64,000 nucleotides of DNA from Hydra vulgaris (taxonomy: Eukaryota > Cnidaria > Hydrozoa > Anthoathecata > Hydridae), in assembly GCF_038396675.1 (NCBI RefSeq), contig NC_088922.1, positions 62,995,001 to 63,059,000 of the forward strand, read 5' to 3'. The notes below the pieces were generated by a model, which saw nothing but the letters and a program-made list of their open reading frames with translations, did not search any database and was not told where the DNA came from. Of this stretch, positions 36,589 through 48,399 are shown in pieces. The position numbers were made by a program, and so were the translations under genes. Each line of letters opens with the position of its first letter. The stretch's first letter is position 1.

Positions 36589-37960
36589 GTACAGTGCTGG
36601 TCAAAAAGATCCGACCACTAAGGTATTTAGACAGAAACGTAATACCACTTCAATTTAATGATAATATGATTGAATTAAATGCAACAAACAACATTCACAT
36701 AAATCAATGACACACTTTTGAAGAAACCAACAAGAAGTTCAGATCAGAAAAGAGTTTCTAGTACCTCGAATGTCTTCCTGCGGCTTTGAGGACAGCTTCT
36801 CTTCTTCGAAGTATAGAGGCAACAAGAGAGTCACAATAATCAGACATTATTTTTTGGGACCACGCCTCCAGTATAGCCTCCTTTAAAGTTGTCGCCGACA
36901 TCGAGTTTGCTTTTGCCACTTCTGCTTTCAATTTTACCCAGCAATTTTCAATCGGGTTTAAATCGGGTGACAAGCCAGGCCACGGAGAACATTGATGGAA
37001 TTCTCTTAAAATCATCTCTTGACGATCTTTGCCCAATGACATGGCGCGCCGTCATGCATAAAGATGTCACAGTTGCGAGTCGTGAGCCGAGTAGGAACAT
37101 TTACCTTTATTATTTGCAAATAATTAAGAGCATTGATAGTTTCACCTGACGGCATGAGATGGATTCCCGCTCGACCTCTGGCAGTAATTGCTCCCCAAAT
37201 CATAATTGCAGGGCAATGTTTTACCGCTGGAGCAATATAACGGGCATTGTAGCGTGTGTTTGGTGGCCGTCGAATATTCACTTTATGCGTAGCAAATTGT
37301 TTCACTTGCGATTCGTCTGAGAACATGACACGTCGCCACATTGCCACGGTCCAATTTTTAAGCGGTTTACAAAATTTGAGGCGGTCACGAATATTTTTTT
37401 GAGATAGTTGTGGTTTTAATGCAGCGCGATAGGATCGAAGACTGAAATTATCCACAAGGCGTCGCCGAATGGTGCGAGAGCTCACATTTACATCAGGAGG
37501 CAGTTCATTGAGAATTTGTGAAGATGATGACAGTGGGTCTTTCGTGGCTGCACAGCGGATCAGAGCGTCAGTTTTTAATTTGGTACATCTCGGTCTGCCA
37601 CTGGATCTTCCTGAAGCGCGAGTGCTTGTTGACTTTATGTGCTAAATAAAGTCGTGAGCAGTTGTCTTAGGCATTTGTAAACGTGCGGCAATCGCACGTT
37701 CAGACTTTTTGTCTTCCATCAAAAGTTGTATTGCAGCACGTTTTCCAGGTGATGTTGTCGCCTAGTCAAATGCAAATAGTAATTCACTGCCACGCATGCG
37801 ATGGTATATATAACAATAGTACAACTGTTTTGATTAGCTGATAACTAGCCAACCATGCATGCAAAGCATGATGGTGAAACTCCGAGGAAAGCGCCTACAC
37901 TACAATGTACAGACTGAATACATAGATAAACAATGCGTGGTTGGATCTTTTTGACAAATT
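36589..37960. mobile_element. Tc1/mariner element 2, about 1.37 kb
   Basis: The left end carries GGTCAAAAAGATCCGACCAC near 36599, and the right end its counterpart GTGGTTGGATCTTTTTGACA near 37940. TA flanks both sides. The minus-strand transposase fills the interior. It differs from element 1 in both terminal sequence and protein, so it is a separate Tc1 family. It appears to split a LINE. Confidence 0.85.
36758..37800 (-). pseudogene. Tc1-like transposase 2, broken
   Basis: The N-terminal helix-turn-helix region (from MRGSELLFAF at about 37797; SPGKRAAIQLLMEDKKSERA; SGRSSGRPRCTKLKTDALI) has two stops, TAG and TAA. The catalytic frame 37485-37012 contains LKNWTVAMWRRVMFSDESQV (first Asp) and NCDIFMHDGAPCH (second Asp). 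A frameshift near 37030 leads to the last frame, 37042-36758, with PWPGLSPDLNPIENCWVKLK (Glu) and the C terminus. Motifs and order are standard Tc1. Confidence 0.9.
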
Positions 37961-38069
37961 ACATTAGAAGTATTTGATCAATATTTATCAATACAATAAA
38001 GATCAATACTATCAAACGAAAAAAGTAATGTTCTAATTATTTACACTTTATTTTTGACCTTGTACTTAT

Positions 38070-38815
38070 AACATATACTTTAAAGAAGAAGAAAAAAAAA
38101 ACATGCAACTCAAGGAGAAATTAGTCGTAAATATAGAAAATGAAGTAGAAAAACTCAATTGAAATATCAAATAATAATTATTGAATGAAGATTACTTGAA
38201 CATATATTTTGATTTTGAGAAAGTGATATTTATCCAAAAACCACAGACAAAAGTCGCATGACGCGTTTGGACGGCTATGCAATTTCGTTGCAAGCACCTT
38301 TAAGCAAGCAACTTAAAGCTATAACAAAAGAAATGTCTAAGTTTCAAACAGCGGTTCTCTGTAACAAGACCTTAAGGTCTTCTTAGAGTGTCCGCGTTCT
38401 TTATATTTATCCTTAACTTTTTTAAGTGTAATTTTTCTCTTTTATTTTGATATCTTAAACGTTTTTATTTTAAATCATGTAGTGAAAAACAAAAAAAAAA
38501 ATTAGCTAAAAGTTCCTATTGAACGTAATTTTAAGCTATTTCTTGAATTCAGAGAGGTACTAAAACCGTGGAAAGATTCAAACATTGTTCCAACTTTTAA
38601 TAAAAAGCGATAAGTTTAGTCCTTCCAACCATTGATCTGTTTCTCCCTCGTCCGTTATATGTAAAATTTTAGAAAGAATAATAATAAAAACATTCGGCAT
38701 CTTATTGACAATAATTCGATAAATAAAAAACAGCATTACCAGGTAAATCTTCCATTACAAATTTACTGTAAAGCCAAGAAATTTTACCTCTGGTAATGAA
38801 TCAAGATTACTCTAT
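38070..38815 (+). pseudogene. LINE fragment: fingers of the reverse transcriptase
   Basis: Near 38520-38800 the plus strand reads FREVLKPWKDSNIVPTFNKK, then SFQPLI-like and NFRKNNNKNIRHLIDNNSIN, then PGKSSITNLL, which correspond to the W-K-x-S-x-V-x-P-x-F-K-K-G, L-E-R-I-I and N-L-L blocks of LINE RTs. Several stops and frameshifts. Orientation and position fit the continuation of the LINE at 35.64-36.48 kb. Confidence 0.65.
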
Positions 38816-39019
38816 CGCCCCCTCCCCCTTCTTAGATATTTTTGAATAACCTTTTTCTTTAAATTTATATAATTTAATTGAGCAACTGTTTGAAAACAAA
38901 GCAAATTAGGGAGGCATTAACTGTGATAAAATTTTTTAATAAGTTTGTGTGGTGCAAAAAAAAATGGACTAATGAGATAATGATATAAAACGTAATTTTG
39001 CTATACCCCTTTACTTTAC

Positions 39020-39160
39020 TAAATAGTTTAGATTGAACAAACAAACTCCTCCCTCCCCCCCCCCCCTTTACCTTATTATTTCCTAAATGATCTAGAATCA
39101 CTGAATCAAAAATGTTTAAAAATCACCCCCCATCCTTTGTAGATGGTCTGGACCCGCCTC
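39020..39160. mobile_element. Solitary hAT-like end with C-run
   Basis: Read leftwards from 39160 the sequence begins CAGAGGCGGGTCCAGACCAT, followed by G-rich tracts (12-14 C on the plus strand near 39053). This looks like the terminal inverted repeat of a nonautonomous hAT element. I found no matching left end. Confidence 0.35.
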
Positions 39161-39367
39161 TGTGCAGATGATTGCAAAGTTTTCCAGATAATCCGTGATA
39201 ACAGTTGTAATGATCTACAGCATAACACAAATTTTATTTCTTAATTGGTGCAATTGACTGAAGTGTGCAATTAAATACAGAGAAGATAAAGAAGTGCCTT
39301 AATTGTTTTTTTTTTAATGTGTTAACAATTTCTCTATATTTATAAAAATAATGATAATATATTGTAT

Positions 39368-39370
<3 letters not shown>

Positions 39371-39452
<82 letters not shown>
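39371..39452. repeat. (TA)n microsatellite
   Basis: Pure TA with one TTTA interruption. Confidence 0.97.
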
Positions 39453-39456
<4 letters not shown>

Positions 39457-39882
39457 ACACAGCCGATGTTAATAGAATAGCTATTGGCCTAATAATAAAA
39501 CAATGAAAAAGTTTCAACATTGTTCTAATGTGTGTGACCATTGCTTTACTTTTTATTCATTATTTTAATAGCTCGATAAAGTTACCACTTTGCTAAAAAA
39601 AAACTAAAATTGTTAAGATAACATAGATCCTGTGGATTGTATCGAAATTGATTCTAATTTAGGTTTTTTATCACATCCTTGTTATTAAGCACTTAAAATA
39701 TGTAGGTTCAATGCAATATTAGTCAAAGCATTTTCTCAATCCTGAAACACTACTTAACATATATCATGCCGTTTTTTAAATCTTATCTCAGATATGCTTG
39801 ATAAAAATTATTACCACTCTGGAAATCTTCTCTATTTTTATTTTTAATAGAATTGTACAGTTGGGGGTTGACTTTTTTACAA

Positions 39883-41500
39883 CTATACTATTATAACTAT
39901 AATTATAATATTGGATCTCTGAACTCCTTGTATTCTGCTGGGTTCCTGTAACCAAAATCTTTTTAAGGTCTTCATGGAGGAAGTTGAAGTTATTGCTTGT
40001 TCTAAATTTTTAGAATCATGTTTTGAGTATTGCATGTCAGAAAACCATATATCAGAACAAGTTGATGCAATGAAGTTGCAAATCACGCGCAATCGATTAC
40101 TCTCCGATTCAGTTAAAATAAAAGCCTGAAGGACATAGGTTGCTCTTGAATTCCATCTGGCATTGTGCAACAATAGCAGACTTTTGAAGTTTACAGCTGG
40201 AAAGCTGCCATTCACCTTCATGTATAGGTAACTTTGTACCAATTTGAACAAAAACTCCATGTCGTTTCTCCATTTGTTAGTCTTCACTTTAGTTTCTTCA
40301 CCTTTCTTGAAGCTTGACTTCAAGTTTTCATAATTTTTTTGCAGGTTTTGAATAAATTTATAATGTGATTCTGGTAATTTTGACACTCCTTCGTTAAGAA
40401 TTTCATTCGTAGTATGTTTCAAAATTGTGTCTAACACACGATGCTGACAACTAATAAATTGAAATGGTTCAAAAATTTTTCTTTCAAACTCTCTTTGCTG
40501 TTGAATTACAACTCCATTTCTACTCCCAGTTTTCACACTTGTAGTATCAGATATTATAACTTTAATACTACTCCATAGTTGAAATTTATCTAACACTTTA
40601 ACTATTCCACAATACTAATAGCTTTCCCATCATCTAGTTTTAAAATGACTAGTTTCACTTCCTTTTCTACATTTTTTAAAACCAAGACTTGATACTCCTC
40701 TGACATTCTTTTACCATCAAAATGCAACTCCCAATTCTCATTTTTTAAATTACTTACCGTGTGCTTTTCCATTTTTTGAGCTGCTGACATTGTAGCTCTA
40801 TAAACCCCAGATTTAGATGGAGCTTGTACATTGACACCATATTCAGATAAATTTTTGCAAACTTTTGCTGATTTCTTAATACTTAGTTTTGACTTCTTAA
40901 CTTAGTTAACAGCCTCAGTGGTGTTCTCATATTTTCTCTTAACTTTATTGTCTGGAGGAATATAAGTAGAATCTTGTTCATCATTTTGTTCATTGTCTTC
41001 TTCATTGTTGTCACTGATCTCAACTGTATCTGTTTTAAGTATGCAAGGTCTCTTCCAGCCAGCCTTAGATGGATGTACTTTAATATTTTTTGATGTACAG
41101 TAACCAAGTATCCACTTGTAAGAAATAAAAACGCTTTGTCTTCGTTGCTAAGTCAGTTACCATTTACTTTAATTATATCAAATAAATAATCCCACTTTTC
41201 TTCAAGACATTGTTTAGATTTTTGAACTGAGTGATATTTCTTAATGAGAATTTCCACTTTTTTTGTTATAGACTTTTCATTTATTTTTGATAAACTAAGC
41301 TTGAGCCATAAATTAGATAATTCTGCGCCAACTCTTTTACATCTCCAATAAACTGACTTCTCTAAATTTGGAAAGCAAATAAACTGACCAATAACAGAAT
41401 AAGCTTTTTGCATTTTATTCAAATTATCAAGAGGCTCTAAAAACTTTTGGTATGTGAGATCTTGATTTTGATTTCTCAAAGTGGACTAGATTTTGAGACC
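39883..41500 (-). pseudogene. Transposase-like gene, DTT...CxxH family, copy 2
   Basis: Minus-strand blocks in order: YQKFLEPLDNLNKMQKAYSV and LSNLWLKLSLSKINEKSITK (41479-41153), KWDYLFDIIKVNGN, SNEDKAFLFL, and fragments at 41107-40883 and 40790-40602. The main frame 40596-39883 carries SDTTSVKTGSRNGVVIQQQR, the Asp-Thr-Thr motif, then PFQFISCQHRVLD, the C-x-x-H-like signature with the last His changed to Arg, and a C-terminal region ending in an Ile/Val run before the terminal repeat. It is split by stops and is inactive. Function is inferred from motif order and from lying inside terminal inverted repeats. Confidence 0.6.
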
Positions 41501-41939
41501 ATGCTTTGGTATTTACAGGCTTTTCAGCTAACTCGAGCTTATTCTTGACATTTCTAAAATATAAAGTATACGTTATTTATAATTGTAAGTTATATATGAA
41601 GCTTAACATTAAATTTGTTTTAAATTTTAAACACACATAAATAACTTATTTTAATTATATTAAATGTAGATTTTAGTAAACATAAAGTAATCACCTTGAT
41701 TTGACCACGCTCATTTTGACAGAAAACGACAATTAAAGATGTCACTGGCAGAAGCAATTAGTACTTGATAAATTTAAACAATTTATATATAAAATTATGT
41801 ATATTTTACCATTATTTGTATCATGCAAAACAATAAAAAATTATGAAATGTAAAAAAGATTACCTTTTGCGCATGTTCAAAAAAAAAAAATTTAATAAAA
41901 AAAAATATTTCTACGGGGTGTGTTTTTGCAACCAAAGAT

Positions 41940-42100
41940 CTAAAAATGTACCCATTTATTTTTAAAATATACCCATTCCATTTAAAAATTAAAATATACC
42001 CATACCATTTAAAAAATTTAAAACCCATACCCATACCAATACCATTTAAAAATTAAAATATACCCAAACCATTTAAAAATATACCCATTCATTTTTAAGT
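41940..42100. repeat. Imperfect tandem repeats, ATACCCATWCCATTTAAAAA
   Basis: Five or six imperfect units with the core TACCCATACCATTTAAAAAT lie just inside the right terminal repeat of the element. Confidence 0.85.
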
Positions 42101-42123
42101 GAAAAAATTCAAAAGTCAACCCC

Positions 42124-44260
42124 TTATTACAGGTTAATGTTTGCTGGTAGCCCCTTTATCTCATTTTTTAGTATAAAGATGTCAACACCAGTGAATAATG
42201 GCATTCCAATGGGAATAAATGCGGGTAATCTTGTGTTTTTAACAATGAAGTTTAAACTTCTTCTAAATTGTTCACAGAATTTAAACTATCCTGGTTAAAT
42301 CTCTAACGAAAACGGTTTTGAATAGCATCAATCGCTTCAAAATAAGATTTCTTTTGTTTTTGCTCTGATTTGACTGAAACAGTCAAGCTTTTCAATAATT
42401 ACTGAAATGAGTAATGCTTTAGAAATTACTGTTTGACCCTGACTTATTGTATTTTTTGATTCCAGGTTTGTTTTTGATTGCCTTCAAAATTTTATCCAAT
42501 TTCTTATCTTTCTAAGTTCTCTAAATCTTAGAGCTGGTTCCATTGGGTTGGTGTTAATAATAGAATATTGATTAAAAAAAGTTGGATAATAACATGCTTT
42601 TATAGCATTAAAGATTTATCATACCTATTTCGCAGAAATCAAATCAAATGTATTTTTAAATAGATTTTACATTACATGGAGTATTTACATATAGTACAAG
42701 TATTAATATTAAGTAAACACCATAATAATGAAAAATAAAACAAAAAAAAATGTAAAACAGTACAATACTTAAACGAATAACTTTATGGAACAATAATTAA
42801 GTGAAAAGTTTGATAAATTAAGGACAAAATTCAATTTACTTTTATACATCTATCTTGAATAAAAGACTTTTATATACGCAATTAAAATTTAGCAATAAAA
42901 GAGAAGTAGATTATAATAATAAACAGTAACAACATTGTAAATAATATAGTAATATAAGTATCAGTAATAATAATAGGCAATAATAATAAAAACTCCAGTT
43001 ATTGGTAATAATAATCAAAATAATAATAATACTAACGATAAAAATAACAATGAAGAAAGTGGTTGAAAAGAATTTTACAAAGAGCGAAATACGGTACATC
43101 TGCCACAGTACATCAGCCAAAAAGGGCAGGAATAGTAGTTGCTACCATATGCTAACTCTTTCCGGCGTTCCTGCTCACTTTACACAGTATTGTGGTGATT
43201 GACCAACCAATATTGCTACTCTGAAGTTTCTTTTCTAGATTTTTAAATATTAGTTATATTTTGCTTTCTGTTCTTGATAATTTTTTGTTTTATTATTATT
43301 AAATATAAATTTTTACTCTTTTTTTTTTTTTTTTGTTGTAGATTAAGGTGTTGACTTGAAATTAGTACTTGCACCATATGTAAATAATCCGTAAAATGAA
43401 AAATCTATTTCAGAATACAATTGATTAATTGATACTATTTAGGTTAGCTTAGCTTTGGAAATGTTTTCTAGTTAGTTACTTTTAATTACATTGTTTTTAA
43501 CTTTATTTCACCACCGTAGAGATTATTTAAGCTTGGAATTTTACTTTAAAATGATTTTATTTTAATGATTACTCCGCTTAATTGCAAGATTAAAATAGGA
43601 GTGTAATTTGCTTATCTTTTATGGGTGCGTAGGAACTCAACCCCCTCAAAATTAACATATTGAATCCACGGTATGTGTTTATAAGTCCGGTAAAGACATC
43701 AATATAAAAAAAATGGATGATCTTCAGAACACAGAAGAAGTAAGTAAAATCAAGGTTATTATATGTATCAAAAAATAATTTCAATAATATCGCAGTTTAT
43801 CATTGATTAATAATCATTGTTTAATGATGCTGAAAAGCAAAGTTATGTACAATGTAGTTATCTTTTATATAAACTAAAAAAAAGTTTGTATAATAAATTG
43901 TCATGTTGCAAATTATATGAGAATTACTTATCTGTTATTTTTATTCTGAAGGTTTTTACATATCAAAACAATTTATTGTTTTAGCATTGTTTTTGCTGTA
44001 AATCTTTATTAAATAATAGGTAATTAACATTTAGTAGGTACGTGCGTATCTGGCTTTTTACGGCACCGATTTCAAAGTAAAAATGTGTGACCTTTTTTTT
44101 CACAGCGTGCTCGAAGTCGGTGTGGTAAAGATGTATTTATTTGTCTTTTTTTTTAGAATTTTATACCAGCTTAGACTTTATTAAAAAAGTAGAATATTTT
44201 ATCTTGAATAAATTATGTTTTTTTTTTACGTGTAATAAATTTTTCAGTTTTTTTATTGCT
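42124..44260. other. Gene-poor AT-rich stretch
   Basis: Short TAATAATAA-rich stretches near 42905-43060 and a plus-strand frame ending CHSTSAKKGRNSSCYHMLTL near 43085-43200 were seen. That frame has some protein-like composition but no recognisable family or splice signals. Nothing else can be supported. Confidence 0.4.
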
Positions 44261-44269
44261 ATTTAAAAT

Positions 44270-44740
44270 TTCGTTCCTGTTCTGGCACTGCATTGATATC
44301 GAAGGCATGTTGGTACATATTTGAAATTTTCCAGACAACTGTATAGATCTATTTTCTATGTGCCTGCCAAATTTCATTAAAAAATATTCATGACCAAATA
44401 CCGTATTTTTTGACCCAGTGGAGGTACCATTTCCACCTCTTTTTGTGTTGCTGTTACTGTTACACTTTATAAAACTGTTTCTGCTATTGTTACTATTGCT
44501 TTTTGTTATAAATTCTGTAGTTTTTTTTACAGTTTGTGGTTTTCATTCGTTTTTAAATTTTGTTTCTGTTCCGGAGGTGCATTAATATTGAAGGCATGTT
44601 GGTACATATTTAAAATTTTTAAGGCAACTGTATACATCTATTTTCTATGTGCCTGCCAAATTTCATCAAAAAATATTCATGACCACATGCCCTATTGTTC
44701 CGCGCAGTGGAGGTATGTATTTCCACTTCCGTTACATAGT
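44270..44740. repeat. About 165-bp direct duplication, period about 293 bp
   Basis: Segments 44265-44440 and 44555-44735 share long identical blocks (GAAGGCATGTTGGTACATAT, CTATTTTCTATGTGCCTGCC, AAAAAATATTCATGACCA, CAGTGGAGGTA). The divergence of about 15% suggests an older duplication or two copies of a dispersed repeat. Confidence 0.9.
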
Positions 44741-44929
44741 ATTAGGGGGAGGGGCGGTTTTTGACAGTGGAGAATTCAGTATTTTTGATTTTTTTATTCA
44801 TTATAATGATATATTTTATTAGAACTGTTATACAAACTTTATTTTTAATAGCCTTTTACTACTAAGGATATTTGGGTTTTCTCTTTTTAAAATTGTTAAA
44901 TGATGTACACAAAAACTAACAAGTATAAT

Positions 44930-45147
44930 TAGGGTGGTTATATATTAATTTTTTTTTTGATAGCTAACTCTTTTCACCCACCAAAATTAGTGCAAAGGCA
45001 AAATTCTGCCAAATAAAATTTAAAATGCTAAAATTAAAATTGTATAACACTATTTTACGATGATTCTGCATAAAATTCATAAAAAACATAAAACAGCATT
45101 TTCTCAGCTTTTTCCATACCCATAATTTACCATATAGCCACCTTAAG
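44930..45147. mobile_element. Short MITE-like element
   Basis: TTAGGGTGGTTATATATTAA at about 44929 is mirrored near 45125-45147 (minus strand TTAAGGTGGCTATATGGTAA). Length about 220 bp, no coding capacity, AT-rich interior. Confidence 0.5.
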
Positions 45148-45593
45148 CTATATATGATATATAAAAATTATACGTATATTTAAAAAATTTTTTATAGATT
45201 AATGGCGATTTTTTAAATTATTTAATTATGATTAATAGCCGACCCAATTAAATAGTAGTATTATGATTGTTGAATTTAATTTAGTGCATCATGGGACCTC
45301 ACAAGAAAACAAATCTTTTTTATGGTAAAGCTAAAACTTATTTAGCTTGTAATTTTCCAATACCAGCTCATTTAAATATGGCTGTAGAAATGGACATGTA
45401 CTGCATATATTTGCAACTAACAACGATTCATATAAAGTAACTGTAGAACTAATCGGTAAGTATTTTAACATCAAAATTTGTATAAGTCAGATTCAGCAAC
45501 TAGTTAGAACATCGAAAGTCTTTGTAAACCATTTTTCACGAAATTCGAAACCATTTGTTGACATCTGCAACATGCTCTTTGCATACCAAATAA

Positions 45594-48398
45594 CAACATT
45601 TGCTGTGGCACAAACATCGCAATCGAATGCAACCTCAATTGAATTTCCCAACATGTTCTTCATTTTCTTCTCAACAAATCAGTGTTTCTGTATCAAATAG
45701 TGATCACTTATCTCCTTTATCTCGTCCTACTTTAAAAACCTCTTCTCAGGAACCACTATTCAGTTTGAGAGCTTACCAGTTGAGTCCCAGAAAAAAGGTT
45801 ATGAGAAAGAGATTAACCATTTTGGCAAACGAAATGGCAATTAAGAAGAGAAAGCATAAAGAGGATATTAAAGGTTTAAAAGATAGGACAAAGGCTAGAG
45901 CATACAGATTTAAATATCTAAATCAAGTTATTACTCGTAATGAAAAGTTAATTTCTCAACTTAGAAAAAAATTAAAAGAAAAGTTTTTAAATTTACAGTT
46001 GAAAAAACTTCAAAATCATAAAAGAAAATTTTCTTATCAAAAAGCAATGTTAAGCCATCAACTTGCTGAAAAAAATTCTGCAATTCTTGTACTGCAAAAT
46101 GACATTTTGAATTTACAAGAAGAGTTGGAGGAAATTCAGCAAGTAACACAAAACACCAAAAATGAAAAATGCTACTCAGCAGATATTAGGAGACCTATAT
46201 ATGACATGCTTGTGTGCCAAGTTCCTACACAAAATGTGCCATCTCTGCTCCGTAAAATTGGGGAACATACTGGCTATCGATTTAGTCAAATTCTACATCG
46301 TACAACTGTAGAACAAATGATGCGTGAGCTTGGTGTGCTTTCAGACTTACAGGCTGCTCAGATAGCATTTACAACAAAGGATCTGACACTTGGCTTTGAT
46401 GCAACAACCCAGGAGGGTGTTCATGTAAATGCTGTGCTCTTGACAACAGAATCAGTATGTATGGTTGTAGCTATTGATCAACTTCCTGGCGGTACAGCTT
46501 ATGACTATCAGAGTCATATTACAAAGTCTATTGATAATCTCGCTAAGTTATATAGTGATTTCTATCAGCTCAAATATACTGACGTAAGAAGCACTATTAT
46601 TGGGAACATAACAAATACGATGAGTGACAGAGTTGCAACAAACCATGCAACAATCGCAAAGTTAAACCTTGTTTGGCAGAAATCATTAAATGAACTAAAC
46701 TGTCACCTTAACCCCTTAGACACAATGACCAGCTCTTGTAAGTCTTCACTTAAGGCATTAGAGACTTCAAAAGGGAAACTTTTTGGAAGAGACTGCATTG
46801 CAGCAAACATTGTTATACAGCTGAACAAACTTCGCTATAAGGATGCAAAAGGTACTCTAACTAATCTAAACCATTCTTTTACTTAAATATATTTAGTTTT
46901 CTGAATAAAATTTCGAGTTAAAATAAGATATTATAACTAGTGCATGTTTTTATTTCACATTCTTCTTGCAATTGCCAAAATGAGCTTTTTTATGATATTC
47001 ATAGGTGATCCAAAAGGTTTTGTAACCTTTTTGGACCAACACGAGTTGCCCAGAGGATCGCTACCGCGCTATAGAGGCAACAGACTACATATGCTTTTTC
47101 ACACATGTGATATTTTGATCCATCATTATGCCATATTGAAGATATTTCTGTGTTCTGGCTTGGCGTTATGCGGAGGTCTGCGAAATAGTTTATTTCAAGA
47201 CTTTACATCTGAAACAGGTATCTTTTTTCTTTTTAATACCTGTTCAGTTCATTTGATAAAGTGCTACACAATATTATAGGCTATAGAATTAACTACAAAT
47301 AAAGTTACAAATACAAATTACAAATAGACACTTGCAAGATTAACGGGGAGTAAAGACTATTATAAACAAAGATTATTCTTTGTTACTAATTAACTTTTTC
47401 ACCTTAGGTATCCGTGAGTTGTGTGTTTTAGCTTTAATTGGAAAGCTACTTTCTGGTCCTTTGATGACAAAATTTTATATTGCACCAGGTACGGGACTTG
47501 ACTACATATCTGGCATTCAGGTAGTAAAAGATGTTCGGAACACTCTTATTGAGAGCAGCAAGAATCCTTTATCTCTACTTAAAAGAAAAACTGATTTCTT
47601 TGGTAATGATATTGAAGATGTAGTTTTTGATTCAATAATCAGCTTTTGCTTAGTAACTGATGAAATGAGTAAAGCATTAGCTGACTGCCTTAATGCAGTT
47701 ATTAGTGTCATTGACAGGCAGTACAAGCGGCAATTTGAAATGAGTTCTAATGATCACCTTAAAGACCAGACTAAGTCAGCTAGGCTTCACAACATTGATT
47801 CAGAAGAACTTATGGGTATGTTTAGCGCTGCAAAGCACAAAGCTCCAAATACCACTCTTTGTTTTCTTTCTTCAAAACTTCGTGCTTGCAAAAATAAAAC
47901 AACTGCACTGCTATGCAAAAAGCCAAATGAAAACAAGTTGATATTATGGGCTATCTCTAATGCCAGAAAAAGCGGTTTACAAATATGCAATGTCATAATG
48001 ACCTGAAGTTAGAATTGATAAAACGAATAGCAGATAAAATTCAGAAAAAAGAAAACAAAGAACGCAGAAATGTAGAAAAAATATTAAAAAATTGCATGCC
48101 TGATCAGGTAAAAGAAATGTTTCCTGACCTAGAAAATAATGAGGCCTCAGATATTGAAGAAATTCTTATTGGAGCTTCTATTGGAAGAAGTATTTGCCAC
48201 ATGTGGTTCGATAATGCCACTAACACCCAGGATGTATATTACAGCAGAATTGTTGGCATTAAAAAAAAAAAAAGTGATGTATATATAGTTTCTTATTGGA
48301 AACCAAAAGAGAATGAAGATGATGATGGTGTTGAGTATGATGTGAGCAAATATCAACTTTCTGCAGACATAATAAGTGGTGATATGGTGATAACATAA
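45594..48398 (+). CDS. Three-exon transposase-like gene (DATTQ family), one frameshift
   Basis: Exon 1 (45594-46851) encodes a basic coiled coil (about residues 65-185) followed by a domain with LGFDATTQEGVHVNAVLLTT, IDQLPGGTAYDYQSHI, TMSDRVATNHA and LNCHLNPLDTMTSSCKSSLK, then RYKDAK. Exon 2 (47005-47217) continues GDPKGFVTFLDQHELPRGSL and YRGNRLHMLFHTC. Exon 3 (47408-48398) starts GIRELCVLALIGKLLSGPLM. GT-AG junctions at both introns keep phase. One frameshift near 47980 separates NARKSG from NDLKLELIKRIADKIQKKEN. The Asp residues in FDATT and SDR with the C-x-x-H in NCHLNP fit the (C/D)xxH class of DDE transposases. The length is about 820 residues. The family, common in cnidarians as uncharacterised proteins, has no function known to me. 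The true start is unresolved: the frame opens after a stop at 45591, with a Met about 10 codons in, and MGPHKKTNLFYG at 45288 may be an upstream exon. It is either a young element or a domesticated gene. Confidence 0.7.
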
Positions 48399-48399
48399 T

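Larger units (their letters stand above)
39864..42123. mobile_element. TIR-bounded element, about 2.26 kb, DTT...CxxH transposase family
   Basis: GGGGTTGACTTTT at 39864-39876 is mirrored exactly by AAAAGTCAACCCC at 42111-42123. The interior carries minus-strand fragments of the transposase-like family also seen at 18.8 and 61.9 kb. The right portion (41940-42100) holds tandem-like repeats. No target-site duplication is clear. Confidence 0.6.

Noticed and set aside
38274-38290. GC-rich island near ACGCGTTTGGACGGC as a promoter
   Set aside because: It is short and lies within the decayed LINE; no gene starts downstream.
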